Of a stretch of DNA of 64,000 bases, positions 50,867-59,707 are shown piece by piece. The stretch covers positions 113,502 to 177,501 of the forward strand of contig NZ_JBHUPT010000029.1 in assembly GCF_049056525.1 (NCBI RefSeq), read 5' to 3'. Made by a program: the position numbers and the translations under genes. Each line of letters opens with the position of its first letter. Within the stretch, counting starts at the first letter, position 1. Origin of the DNA: Leisingera coralii (lineage in GTDB: Bacteria; Pseudomonadota; Alphaproteobacteria; Rhodobacterales; Rhodobacteraceae). The notes under the pieces are model-generated. The model searched no databases. It was not told the DNA's origin and saw only the letters and a program-made list of their open reading frames with translations.

Positions 50867-51877
50867 CTACAACGCCGCCAGCGCCCCGGCGATCACCCAG
50901 AGGCTCAGCCCGATCCAGGTGCCGGTCAGCCCCCAGAACAGCAGCGGATGGGTGCTGCGGCGGACCGGTTCGATGAAATCGGCGCGCCCCGTGCGCAGCG
51001 CGGGCCAGCTCCACAGCAGGAACAGCACGCCCCAGAACAGCGCAAGGTCCAGCACCACCGCCAGCCAGATGCAGATCAGGCCCAGCGCGGCTTTCCACGG
51101 CAGGCCGCTGCCGCCGTTTGCCGCCTGTGCCGCCTCTTCCGGCCCCAGCGCCTGCATCATGAAGGCGGCGCCTTGCGGGTCGGCGGCCATCAGGCGGCCA
51201 TCCTGCAGGTCCACCGTCACCTCGCCGCCCAGCGCCGCCAGTTCGTCCCTGGCCTGCGCCAGGGAGCGCACCGCAAAGCAAGGCATCCAGTAGCGGAACT
51301 TGCCGCGGATCTCTTCCGGCACCTCCTCGGCAACCGCCACCAGGCTGCCGTCCGGGTGGCGGATATCAAAGACCGGCCAGGGGGCCTCCGCGGCCTTGTG
51401 AAAGGTCCAGCCGAACAGGTCCTTGTAGAACCCTTCAATCAGGGAAATGTCCGGCACATGGTGATAGCGGCGCAGCACATGGCCGGGATGCGGCGGCCCG
51501 GCGGGCGGGGTGAGGCTGCTGCCCTCCACCAGGGTGAAACCGGCGCCGGAGGGATCGCGCACCAGGGCGATGCGGCTGTGTTCATCAAAGGGTTGCGGCT
51601 CGATCTCGATGATGGCGCCCTCGTGGCGGCGGGCGGCTTCGACCCTGGCGTCCAGATCCTCGACATGGACATAGGACATCCAGAAAGAGGGCATATTTAT
51701 CTTCGCCAGAAACTCCGGCATCGGAAACACCGCGGCGGCGGTGTCCGCACCGTCCCGGGCAAAGTCATACGCCGCATCCCCGCCGAAAGACCAGCCGAAC
51801 AGGCCCGCATAAGTCTTGCGCGCCAGTGCCATGTCGAAAGTGGAGAGGTCCGTCCAGATAAAGTGCCCGATGGTCAT
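50867..51877 (-). CDS. Two-domain VOC protein fused to membrane helices
   Basis: The 336-residue protein has two VOC (glyoxalase-fold) domains: residues 1-120 ('GHFIWTDLSTFDMALARKTYAGLFGWSF', 'VRDPSGAGFTLVEG') and about 130-245 ('RYHHVPDISLIEGFYKDLFGWTF', 'AADPQGAAFMMQAL'). A C-terminal region follows with two clear hydrophobic segments ('AALGLICIWLAVVLDLALFWGVLFLLW' and 'PLLFWGLTGTWIGLSLWVIAGALAAL'). The soluble half resembles the CFP-30B/hydrolase-like double-VOC proteins; attachment to the membrane is unusual. Metal ligands are not evident, so a binding role is possible. Ligand unknown. Confidence 0.8.
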   Translation of the reverse strand: MTIGHFIWTDLSTFDMALARKTYAGLFGWSFGGDAAYDFARDGADTAAAVFPMPEFLAKINMPSFWMSYVHVEDLDARVEAARRHEGAIIEIEPQPFDEHSRIALVRDPSGAGFTLVEGSSLTPPAGPPHPGHVLRRYHHVPDISLIEGFYKDLFGWTFHKAAEAPWPVFDIRHPDGSLVAVAEEVPEEIRGKFRYWMPCFAVRSLAQARDELAALGGEVTVDLQDGRLMAADPQGAAFMMQALGPEEAAQAANGGSGLPWKAALGLICIWLAVVLDLALFWGVLFLLWSWPALRTGRADFIEPVRRSTHPLLFWGLTGTWIGLSLWVIAGALAAL

Positions 51878-52014
51878 GAAAGCCGTCCCTTCGTGTTGCC
51901 TGCCAGTGATCTAGGCATCGCGGAGCGGAAGCGGAATGCACAATTCTTGCTGTTTTCCATTAGCGTGCGGCCAGCCGCGCCGGGCCAGCGCCTGCGGCTT
52001 GTGCCGGGCCGGGG

Positions 52015-53418
52015 TCACATTTCCAGGATCTTGCCCGGGTTCATGATGTTCTCCGGGTCCAGCGCGGCCTTGACCGCGGCCATGTAGCGGGTCGCCGCGC
52101 CCAGCTCCTGCTGCAGATAGGGGCGCTTGCCCTGGCCGATGCCGTGCTCGCCGGTGCAGGTGCCGTCCATCGCGATCGCCATCTCGTTGAGCCAGCCGAT
52201 GTATTCGTCCGCCTTCTGCCGCTCCGCGTCGCTGTCCATGTCGATGAGCAGCAGCGCGTGGAAGTTGCCGTCGCCCACATGGCCGACCATCGGCGCCAGC
52301 AGCCCCATGTTTTCGGCCTTTTCCCGTGCAGCAGAAACGCATTCCGCCAGCTTGGAGATCGGCACGCAGACGTCGGTGGAAATCCCCTTGGCAGAGGGGC
52401 GCAGCTGCAAGCAGGCCCAGTACATGTCATGGCGCGCCTGCCACAGCTTGCTGCGTTCCTCCGGCGTCGAGGTCGCGGCGGTATCGAAGCCGCCGAATTC
52501 CTCGGCGATGGAGGCGAACATGTCCGACTGCTCCACCACGCCCGCGTCCGAGCCATGGAATTCCAGCAGCAGCAAGGGCGTCTCCGGCAGGTCGAGGCCG
52601 GAATAGGCGTTGGCGGCGCGTACGCTGAGCGCATCCAGCAGCTCGATCCGGGCGACGGGAATGCCGTACTGGATGGTCATCATCACCGCGCGGCAGGCGT
52701 CATCGACGGAGCGGAAGGAGCAGCGGGCGGAGCGGATCGCCTCGGGGATGCCCTGCAGCTTCAGGGTCAGCTCGGTGATCAGGCCAAGGGTGCCTTCGGA
52801 CCCCACCAGAAGGCGGGTCAGGTCATAGCCGGCCGAGGATTTCTTGGCCCGCTGCGCGGTGCGGATCACACCGCCGTCGGCCATCACCGCCTCTAAGCTG
52901 AACACATTGTCCTTCATGGTGCCATAGCGCACCGCATTTGTGCCGGAGGCGCGGGTGGCCGCCATGCCGCCCAGCGAGGCATTGGCGCCGGGATCGATCG
53001 GGAAGAACAGGCCCTGGTCGCGCAGGTAGGTGTTGAGCTGCTCCCGGGTGACGCCGGGCTGGACCACCACGTCCAGATCCTCGGCATGCACCGCAATGAT
53101 CTTGTCCATCCGCATCATGTCGATGCAGATGCCGCCTGCGGGGGCGTTCACATGGCCCTCCAGCGAGGTGCCGGTGCCGAAGGCAATGACCGGAACGCCG
53201 TATTCCGCGCAGACCTTGACGATCTCCGAGACCTCTTGGGTGGACGTCGGGAAGACCACCGCATCGGGCGCCTGGTTGGTAATCCAGGTGGTGGTGTGGC
53301 CGTGCTGTTCGCAGATCGCCTGGCCGGTTTGCAGCTGGTCGCCGAAACGCTGTTTCAGGGTCTCGATGGCGGCCGCGATCCCGGCCTCGTTGCGCGGCAG
53401 TGAGGTGGCTTGCACCAT
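52015..53418 (-). CDS. FAD-linked 2-hydroxyacid oxidase/dehydrogenase (GlcD / D-lactate type)
   Basis: The 467-residue protein has the PCMH-type FAD-binding domain ('FPTSTQEVSEIVKVCAEYGVPVIAFGTGTSLEGH', 'VQPGVTREQLNTYL', 'IDPGANASLGGMAATRASG') and the FAD-linked oxidase C-terminal domain with metal-ligand histidines ('MVGHVGDGNFHALL') and 'GTCTGEHGIGQGKR'. This fits D-lactate dehydrogenase (cytochrome) or glycolate oxidase subunit D. It is probably membrane-associated through its electron acceptor rather than by helices. No glcE/glcF genes are adjacent, favouring a single-subunit D-lactate or D-2-hydroxyacid dehydrogenase. Gene stands alone. Confidence 0.9.
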   Translation of the reverse strand: MVQATSLPRNEAGIAAAIETLKQRFGDQLQTGQAICEQHGHTTTWITNQAPDAVVFPTSTQEVSEIVKVCAEYGVPVIAFGTGTSLEGHVNAPAGGICIDMMRMDKIIAVHAEDLDVVVQPGVTREQLNTYLRDQGLFFPIDPGANASLGGMAATRASGTNAVRYGTMKDNVFSLEAVMADGGVIRTAQRAKKSSAGYDLTRLLVGSEGTLGLITELTLKLQGIPEAIRSARCSFRSVDDACRAVMMTIQYGIPVARIELLDALSVRAANAYSGLDLPETPLLLLEFHGSDAGVVEQSDMFASIAEEFGGFDTAATSTPEERSKLWQARHDMYWACLQLRPSAKGISTDVCVPISKLAECVSAAREKAENMGLLAPMVGHVGDGNFHALLLIDMDSDAERQKADEYIGWLNEMAIAMDGTCTGEHGIGQGKRPYLQQELGAATRYMAAVKAALDPENIMNPGKILEM

Positions 53419-53553
53419 GATCGGTCTCCCCGGAAGATGGGCATGACGCCCGGAACATTCACCTGTTAACCTACGCCCCGCAGTTACGGGGCGGCAATAC
53501 CCAGTAGCGGGTAGAGGCGCCGCAGCCCGGCGTGGCCGCCAGGCAAGAGAGTG

Positions 53554-55332
53554 TTACCCGCCCAGCGCGATCCCCTCGCGGCGCGGATCAGCGGCGCCCT
53601 TCAGCCCCTCGCCGATCTCGATCGCGTGCAGGCCGGAGTTCAGGTCGCGGACCTCCACCTCAAATCCCATCCCGGTCAGTGCATCCCCCAGCCCTTCGGC
53701 GCTGGTGCCTGCCTCCAGGTCATAGGTGCCGAACCGGTTGACCAGATGCGGCAGCGCCAGTGCCTCCTGGATGTTCAGCCCCCAGTCGGCCCAGGCGATG
53801 ATGGATTTCGCCACATAGCCGATGATGCGGCTGCCGCCGGGGGAGCCGATGGCCAGCACCGGCTTGCCCTCGCGCAGCACGATCGCCGGCGCCATCGAGG
53901 AGCGCGGCCGCTTGCCCGGCTCCAGCCGGTTGGCAATCGGCACGCCATTGGCGTGGGTACGGAAAGAGAAGTCCGTCAGCTCGTTGTTCAACAGGAAGCC
54001 TCCCGCCATCAGCCGCGAGCCAAAGGCGTTTTCAATCGTCGTGGTCATTGACAGCACATTGCCGTACCGGTCCACGATCGAGATATGCGAGGTCGAGGGC
54101 AGCTCGATCGACTCGTCATCCGCCAGCAGCGCATGGTCGAACTCCGGCGACCCCGGCGCCACCTCGGGCAGCGCATCATCGCCCTGCAACAGCTCCGCCC
54201 GGCTGGCCAGGTAATCCGCCGCCACCAGCCCATGGGTGGGCACCGGCACATAGTCGCTGTCCGCCATGTAGCGGCTGCGGTCGGCAAAGGCGAGGCGCGA
54301 GGCATCGCCGATCAGCCGCCAGGCCTCGGCGCTTTCCGCCCCGAGCTCAGCCAGATCATAAGAATTCAGCATGCCCAGGATCTGCCCCACTGTGAGCGCA
54401 CCGGAGGACGGCGGGCCCATGCCGCAGGCCTCGAAATCGCGGTAGGCGACACAGACCGCCGGGCGTTCCTTGACCTGATACAGCGCAAGGTCGGTGGCCG
54501 AGAGCACGCCGGGATTGCCCTCGGCAGTGCTGACGGCGTGAACGATCTCTGCGGCGATGGACCCTGAGTAAAACGCCCCGGCCCCGTCCTTGGCCAATGC
54601 CCGCAGGGTTTCGGCATAGTCCGGGTTCAGCAGCACCGCGCCTTCCTGGACCGGTTCTCCCTGCGGCAGGAAGTAGGCGGCGGTGGCCTGGAACCGTGCC
54701 AGCCGCTCGGCATCGCTTGCCACCAGACCGGCCAGGCGCGGCGAGACGGCAAAGCCGTCCTCTGCCAGCCGGATCGCCGGTTCAAACAGCGACGGCCAGT
54801 TGGCCTGCCCCCAGCGGCGGTGCGCCGCCTCCAGCAGCGCCGGTGTGCCCGGGGTGCCGACAGAGCGGCCGCCGACCACCGCGTCAAAGAACTGCAACGG
54901 CTCGCCGCTTTCATCCTGGAACAGCGTCGGCATCGCGGCCAGCGGTGCGGTCTCCCGCCCGTCCAGCGTTGTCACCTCGCCGGTGGCAGCATCGTACCAG
55001 ACCAGAAACGCGCCGCCGCCAAGGCCCGAGGATTGCGGCTCCACCAGCCCCAGCACGGTCTGCACCGCCACCATCGCATCCGCCGCGGTGCCGCCTGCGC
55101 GCAGGACCTTGGCCCCGGCCTCCACCGCATGCGGGTTGGCGGCGGCAACCATCCAGTTTTCCGCTTCCACAGGCTGCCCGGCGGCCTTGGCCTCCAGCGC
55201 CGCGGCCACTTCAGGGGAAATCGCCTCAAAGGTGCCAGCGGTTGCCCCTTCGGGCGCAACGGCGTCCGAGGCCTCCTGTGCGGCGGCGGAGCCCGCGGCA
55301 AACGCGGCAGTGGCCAGAATCAGATACTTCAT
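53554..55332 (-). CDS. ggt: Gamma-glutamyltransferase (periplasmic)
   Basis: The 592-residue precursor has a Sec signal ('YLILATAAFAAGSAAAQE', cleaved near residue 19) and the GGT fold. It is made as one chain that cuts itself before the catalytic threonine in 'LPSTSHISIVDRYGNVLSMTTTIENAFGS', at about residue 400. Further hallmarks are 'ANPHAVEAGAKVLRAGGTAADAMVA', 'PQSSGLGGGAFLVW', 'DGRETAP' and 'GSPGGSRII'. The enzyme cleaves the gamma-glutamyl bond of glutathione and related peptides in the periplasm. The 2-hydroxyacid dehydrogenase gene lies 40 bp upstream in the same direction. Confidence 0.93.
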   Translation of the reverse strand: MKYLILATAAFAAGSAAAQEASDAVAPEGATAGTFEAISPEVAAALEAKAAGQPVEAENWMVAAANPHAVEAGAKVLRAGGTAADAMVAVQTVLGLVEPQSSGLGGGAFLVWYDAATGEVTTLDGRETAPLAAMPTLFQDESGEPLQFFDAVVGGRSVGTPGTPALLEAAHRRWGQANWPSLFEPAIRLAEDGFAVSPRLAGLVASDAERLARFQATAAYFLPQGEPVQEGAVLLNPDYAETLRALAKDGAGAFYSGSIAAEIVHAVSTAEGNPGVLSATDLALYQVKERPAVCVAYRDFEACGMGPPSSGALTVGQILGMLNSYDLAELGAESAEAWRLIGDASRLAFADRSRYMADSDYVPVPTHGLVAADYLASRAELLQGDDALPEVAPGSPEFDHALLADDESIELPSTSHISIVDRYGNVLSMTTTIENAFGSRLMAGGFLLNNELTDFSFRTHANGVPIANRLEPGKRPRSSMAPAIVLREGKPVLAIGSPGGSRIIGYVAKSIIAWADWGLNIQEALALPHLVNRFGTYDLEAGTSAEGLGDALTGMGFEVEVRDLNSGLHAIEIGEGLKGAADPRREGIALGG

Positions 55333-55372
55333 GAAAGTCCTCCCTAAAATGTCCAGCCACGCTGCGGTGCGC

Positions 55373-56359
55373 TTACAGCATCGACGGCACCACCTGATCC
55401 GGCGGGCGGTGGCCGTCCGCGAATGTCTTGATGTTCAAAAGCACCTTCTCGCCCATCTCGATCCGGCCCTCGATGGTGGCCGAGCCCATATGCGGCAAGA
55501 GCACAACATTCGGCAGCTCGCGCAGGCGCGGGTTGATGTCGGTGCCGTGCTCATAAACGTCGAGGCCCGCGCCCGCGATCTCCCCGGCGCGCAGCATCCG
55601 GGTCAGCGCCATTTCGTCAATCACCTCGCCGCGCGAGGTGTTGATGATCACCGCCGAGGGTTTCATCAGCTTCAGCCGCCGCGCGTTCATCAGGTGGAAG
55701 GTGGAGGGCGTCGAGGGACAGTTCACGGAGATCACATCCATCCGGGCCACCATCTGGTCGAGGCTCTCCCAATAGGTGGCCTCCAGCTTCTCCTCGATCT
55801 CCGGGCGCAGGCGGCGCCGGTTGTGGTAATGGATCTGCATGCCAAAGGCCGCGGCACGCTTGGCCACCGCCTGGCCGATCCGGCCCATGCCCAGAATGCC
55901 AAGACGGCGCCCGGCGATCCGTCCGCCCAGAAACGCAGTTGGCGCCCAGCCCTTCCAGTCGCCCTTCTGCATTACCGCCTGCCCTTCGGGCATCCGCCGC
56001 ACCACCGCCATGATCAGCGCCATGGTCATGTCGGCGGTGTCATCGGTCAGCACGCCAGGCGTGTTGGACACAAGGATGCCGCGCTGGCGGGCGGTGGCCA
56101 CGTCGATATGGTCAACGCCGGCGCCGTAATTGGCAATCAGCTTGAGCCGGTCGCCCGCCTGGCCCAGAAGCCCAGCATCAATGGTGTCGGTGACGGTGGG
56201 CACCAGCACATCGGCGTCCTTCACCGCCGCGGCCAGCTCGGCCCGGGTCATCGGCGTGTCATCCTCGCGCAGGCGCACATTGAACAGCTCGCTCAGCCGG
56301 GTCTCCACAGGTTCCGGCAACCGTCGCGTAACGACAACACTCAGTCGGTCTCTTGGCAC
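55373..56359 (-). CDS. D-isomer-specific 2-hydroxyacid dehydrogenase (glyoxylate/hydroxypyruvate reductase type)
   Basis: The 328-residue protein has the substrate-domain motif 'LIANYGAGVDHIDVATA', the NAD-binding 'LGILGMGRIGQAVAKRA', and the catalytic residues Arg ('INTSRGEVIDEMAL'), Glu in the following 'GLDVYEHGTD' region and His in 'LLPHMGSAT'. It is most like glyoxylate/hydroxypyruvate reductase. The GTG start at 56359 is supported by GGGAGAG a few bases upstream. It probably shares a transcript with ggt, 40 bp downstream. 'HNRRRLRPE' after the Rossmann glycines, with arginines behind the second strand, suggests NADPH preference. Confidence 0.9.
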   Translation of the reverse strand: MPRDRLSVVVTRRLPEPVETRLSELFNVRLREDDTPMTRAELAAAVKDADVLVPTVTDTIDAGLLGQAGDRLKLIANYGAGVDHIDVATARQRGILVSNTPGVLTDDTADMTMALIMAVVRRMPEGQAVMQKGDWKGWAPTAFLGGRIAGRRLGILGMGRIGQAVAKRAAAFGMQIHYHNRRRLRPEIEEKLEATYWESLDQMVARMDVISVNCPSTPSTFHLMNARRLKLMKPSAVIINTSRGEVIDEMALTRMLRAGEIAGAGLDVYEHGTDINPRLRELPNVVLLPHMGSATIEGRIEMGEKVLLNIKTFADGHRPPDQVVPSML

Positions 56360-56574
56360 TTGTGCTCTCCCTTGGGCTTTTCAATTCGCACGCCTCCATG
56401 GCATCGTGGCGCAGGATGCGAAGAGGCACAAGAACCCAAGCGCATTCCCTTGCCCGCAACCGGAAATTTAGCCGGGCGGCAGGGGCACAAGAAGACGGGC
56501 AGAAGACCGGAACAAAAGGCTGGGCGCAACCTGGCTGGGCAAGAAGAGGCGAACAGGCAGTGAGACAAGCGGCA

Positions 56575-57072
56575 ATGGCAATCCGCCATCTGGCGGCAGC
56601 GGCGGCAGCCTTGGCCCTGACGGGCGCGGTCTGCGCCGCCGAATCCCGCGGACCGGTCACCAACCTCCCCCTGCCCCGCTATGTCTCGATGAAGGCCGCC
56701 ACGGGCAATGTGCGCCGCGGGCCCTCGCTCAGCCACAAGATCGACTGGGTGTTCAAGCGCCGCGGCATGCCGCTGGAAATCACCGCCGAATACGGCCACT
56801 GGCGCCGGGTGCAGGACCGCGACGGCGCCGGCGGCTGGGTGCACTACGCACTTCTGTCCGGCGTGCGCACCGTGCTGGTCGAAGAGGACATGCTGACCGT
56901 GCATTCCCGCCCTGACACCCGCGCGCCGGTCACCGCCGCCTTTGAACTGGGGGTGGTCGCCCGCCTCGGCGAATGCGAAACCAGCTGGTGCGAAATCTCG
57001 GCCGGCGGCTACAGCGGCTGGGCCCCCAAGAAAAAGCTCTGGGGCGTCGCCCCGGACGAGCTGCGCGAGTAA
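56575..57072 (+). CDS. Exported SH3-domain protein
   Basis: The protein has a Sec signal ('HLAAAAAALALTGAVCAAE') and two bacterial SH3-like domains of the SH3_4 (formerly DUF1058) kind: 'YVSMKAATGNVRRGPSLSHKIDWVFKRRGMPLEI' to 'GWVHYALLSGVRTVLV', and 'MLTVHSRPDTRAPVTAAFELGVVARL' to 'YSGWAPKKKLWGV'. Such domains bind cell-wall peptides. I chose ATG 56575 (165 residues); GTG 56560 five codons upstream is an equal candidate with AGAGG before it. It is divergent from the 2-hydroxyacid dehydrogenase gene. Confidence 0.8.
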   Translation: MAIRHLAAAAAALALTGAVCAAESRGPVTNLPLPRYVSMKAATGNVRRGPSLSHKIDWVFKRRGMPLEITAEYGHWRRVQDRDGAGGWVHYALLSGVRTVLVEEDMLTVHSRPDTRAPVTAAFELGVVARLGECETSWCEISAGGYSGWAPKKKLWGVAPDELRE

Positions 57073-57419
57073 CGCCGCCTTTTTCATCTTTCCCCAAATA
57101 CTCCGGGGTGAATTGGGCCAAAGGCCCAAGAGGGGCAGCGCCCCCTCTTCTTTCCGACCTGCAGGGCAGCGCCCCGCCCCTGCGCCCCTGCCCCGCTCCC
57201 CGGGACGCTGCCGCGGCAATCCGCGCGGGGGCCGGATGCGCCAAACCATTGCACCCGCAGCAATGGTGTTCTACATGGGGGCCGTACCTATGGCTGCCAA
57301 AGCAGGTTCCGGCCCGGTTTCCCGGGCCCCGCATCGGCAGCACCGGAATACCCTCACCGGCGCGGCCCGTCCGCGCTGCCGTCACAAAAGCCTCCGAGAT
57401 CGCTGAAAGGTTGTGGAAC
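57073..57419. other. Intergenic region with dispersed element and hairpins before icd
   Basis: The 347 bp hold a minus-oriented relative of the dispersed 20-bp element (57084-57103), a TTGGGCC-AAA-GGCCCAA hairpin (57113-57129) and an 8-bp AAGAGGGG/CCCCTCTT hairpin (57128-57135 with 57142-57149). The first part likely terminates the SH3 gene. The icd promoter must lie in the second half, where I see no clear boxes. A frame open through the region is not a gene. Confidence 0.5.
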
Positions 57420-59633
57420 ATGGCAGAAAATCAAACCCCGGACATATTGTATACCATTGTAGACGAAGCGCCCGAACTGGCCTCGGCATCTTTCCTGCCG
57501 ATCATCCGCAAGTTCGCCGCCGCCGCCGGTGTCTCTGTCGGCACCAAAGATATTTCGCTGGCAGGCCGCATCCTCGCCGCCTTCCCGGAAAACCTGACCG
57601 AGGCGCAGCGCCAGAGCGATGACCTGGCAGAGCTGGGCGAGCTGGTGAAGACCCCGGACGCCAATGTCATCAAGCTCCCGAACATCTCCGCCTCGGTGCC
57701 GCAGCTGGTGGCCGCCGTCACTGAGCTGCAGGGCCAGGGCTATGACATTCCGAACTACCCGGAAGAGCCCAAGACCGACGAGGAAAAGGCCATCCGCGCC
57801 CGCTATGACGCCATCAAGGGCTCGGCGGTGAACCCGGTTCTGCGCGAAGGCAACTCCGACCGCCGCGCCGCCAAGGCGGTCAAGAACTTTGCCCAGAAGA
57901 ACCCGCACTCGATGGGAACCTGGTCGGCGGACAGCAAGACCAAAGTGTCGTCGATGCCGGGCAACGACTTCTATGCAAACGAGAAATCCGCGACCATCAC
58001 CGCCGCGCAGGCCGGTGACGCGAAGATCGAATTTGTGGCCAAGGACGGCTCCGTCACCGTGCTGAAGGACAGCTGGCCGCTGGCCGAGGGCACCGTGGCC
58101 GACGCCACCTTCATGTCCGCCAAGGCGCTGTCGGCCTTCCTGAAGGACGCCATCGAGGACACCAAGGCAGACGGCACCATGTTCTCGCTGCACATGAAGG
58201 CCACCATGATGAAGGTCTCCGACCCGATCATCTTCGGCCATGCGGTCAAGGCCTGGCTGGCACCGGTGTTCGACCAGTTCGGCCCGCAGCTGGAAGCCCT
58301 GGGCGTCAATCCGAACTCCGGCCTTGGCGACCTGTTGAACCGGGTCAAGGACAACCCGGAAATCATGGCTGCCATCGACGCCGTGCGCGCCGAGCGCCCC
58401 TCCATGTACATGGTCGACAGCGACAAGGGCATCACCAACCTGCACGTGCCCTCCGACGTGATCATCGACGCCTCGATGCCCGCGGTGATCCGGGCCGGCG
58501 GCAAGGGCTGGGACGAGAACGGCAACAAGGGCGACACCAACTGCGTGATCCCCGACAACTGCTATGCGCCGGTCTATGACGAGACCATCAAGTTCTTCAA
58601 GGAAAACGGCGCGCTGAACCCGGCCACCGCCGGCGCCGTCGCCAACGTCGGCCTGATGGCGCAGAAGGCTGAGGAATACGGCTCCCACCCCACCACCTTC
58701 GAGGCGCCCGCAGACGGCACCATCCGGGTGGTTCTGGCCAATGGCGACACGCTGCATGAGCATGAGGTGGAAGCGGGCGACATCTGGCGCTCCTGCACCG
58801 TCAGGAAGGCGCCGATCGAGAACTGGATCCAGCTGGCGATGGACCGTCAGCGGCTGACTGGCTCCGAGGCGATCTTCTGGCTGGACGCAAACCGCGCCCA
58901 TGACGCCGAGCTGATCAAATACGTGAAGCCCGCGCTGGAGGCCGCAGGCGTTGCCGGCAAGTTCCAGATCCTGGCGCCGCGCGAAGCCACCCGCCAGTCG
59001 CTGGAAACCATCACCAAGGGCGAGGACAGCATCGCCATCACCGGCAACGTGCTGCGGGACTACCTGACCGACCTGTTCCCGATCCTGGAACTGGGCACCT
59101 CGGCCAAGATGCTGTCGATCGTCAAGCTGATGAACGGCGGCGGCCTGTTCGAGACCGGTGCCGGCGGTTCTGCACCCAAGCACGTGCAGCAGCTGGTCGA
59201 GGAAAACCACCTGCGCTGGGATTCGATGGGTGAATTCTGCGCGCTGGGGGAATCGCTGAACTTCCTCGCCGACAGCAAGGGCAACAAGAAGGCCGGCGTG
59301 CTGGGCGCCGCGGCAGAGGACGCCACCCAAGGCATCCTCGACAACAACCGCTCGCCCTCGCGCAAGGTGGGTGAGCCGGACAACCGCGACAGCCACTACT
59401 GGTTCGCCCGCTACTGGGCCGAGGCACTGGCGGCGCAAACCGGGGACGCGGAGCTGGCGGCGCATTTTGCCCCGATCGCCGAAGAGCTGGCCGCCAAGGA
59501 AGAGCAGATTCTGGGTGAACTGGCCGCGGCACAGGGCGGCGCAGCCAACATCGGCGGCTACTACCACCCCAGCGCTGAACTGAAGGCCAAGGTGATGCGT
59601 CCTTCGGCGACGCTGAACGCGATCATCGGCTGA
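57420..59633 (+). CDS. icd: Monomeric NADP-dependent isocitrate dehydrogenase
   Basis: The 737-residue protein converts isocitrate and NADP+ to 2-oxoglutarate, CO2 and NADPH in the TCA cycle. It belongs to the monomeric type (about 740 residues) and not to the usual dimer. Diagnostic parts are 'EAPELASASFLPIIRKFA', 'VNPVLREGNSDRRAAKAVKNFAQKNPHSMG', 'FSLHMKATMMKVSDPIIFGHAV', 'PAVIRAGGKGWDENGN', 'TGAGGSAPKHVQQLVEENHLRWDSMGEFCALG' and 'DNRDSHYWFARYWAEALA'. ATG 57420 starts the conserved 'AENQTPDILYTIVDEAPELA'; the longer upstream frame is noncoding. A bidirectional terminator follows. Confidence 0.97.
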   Translation: MAENQTPDILYTIVDEAPELASASFLPIIRKFAAAAGVSVGTKDISLAGRILAAFPENLTEAQRQSDDLAELGELVKTPDANVIKLPNISASVPQLVAAVTELQGQGYDIPNYPEEPKTDEEKAIRARYDAIKGSAVNPVLREGNSDRRAAKAVKNFAQKNPHSMGTWSADSKTKVSSMPGNDFYANEKSATITAAQAGDAKIEFVAKDGSVTVLKDSWPLAEGTVADATFMSAKALSAFLKDAIEDTKADGTMFSLHMKATMMKVSDPIIFGHAVKAWLAPVFDQFGPQLEALGVNPNSGLGDLLNRVKDNPEIMAAIDAVRAERPSMYMVDSDKGITNLHVPSDVIIDASMPAVIRAGGKGWDENGNKGDTNCVIPDNCYAPVYDETIKFFKENGALNPATAGAVANVGLMAQKAEEYGSHPTTFEAPADGTIRVVLANGDTLHEHEVEAGDIWRSCTVRKAPIENWIQLAMDRQRLTGSEAIFWLDANRAHDAELIKYVKPALEAAGVAGKFQILAPREATRQSLETITKGEDSIAITGNVLRDYLTDLFPILELGTSAKMLSIVKLMNGGGLFETGAGGSAPKHVQQLVEENHLRWDSMGEFCALGESLNFLADSKGNKKAGVLGAAAEDATQGILDNNRSPSRKVGEPDNRDSHYWFARYWAEALAAQTGDAELAAHFAPIAEELAAKEEQILGELAAAQGGAANIGGYYHPSAELKAKVMRPSATLNAIIG

Positions 59634-59656
59634 TCCTTTCGGACCAATGCAAAGAG

Positions 59657-59690
59657 AAAACGCCCGGGGTTTCCCCCGGGCGTTTTTGTT
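59657..59690. terminator. Bidirectional terminator between icd and the first chemoreceptor
   Basis: A 13-bp stem, AAAACGCCCGGGG (59657-59669) with CCCCGGGCGTTTT (59674-59686), closes a 4-base loop. T-runs occur on both strands (GTTTTTGTTT after it; the minus strand reads into TTTTC). It serves the convergent icd and chemoreceptor genes. Confidence 0.9.
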
Positions 59691-59707
59691 TCGGCTGGCC
59701 GTATGGG

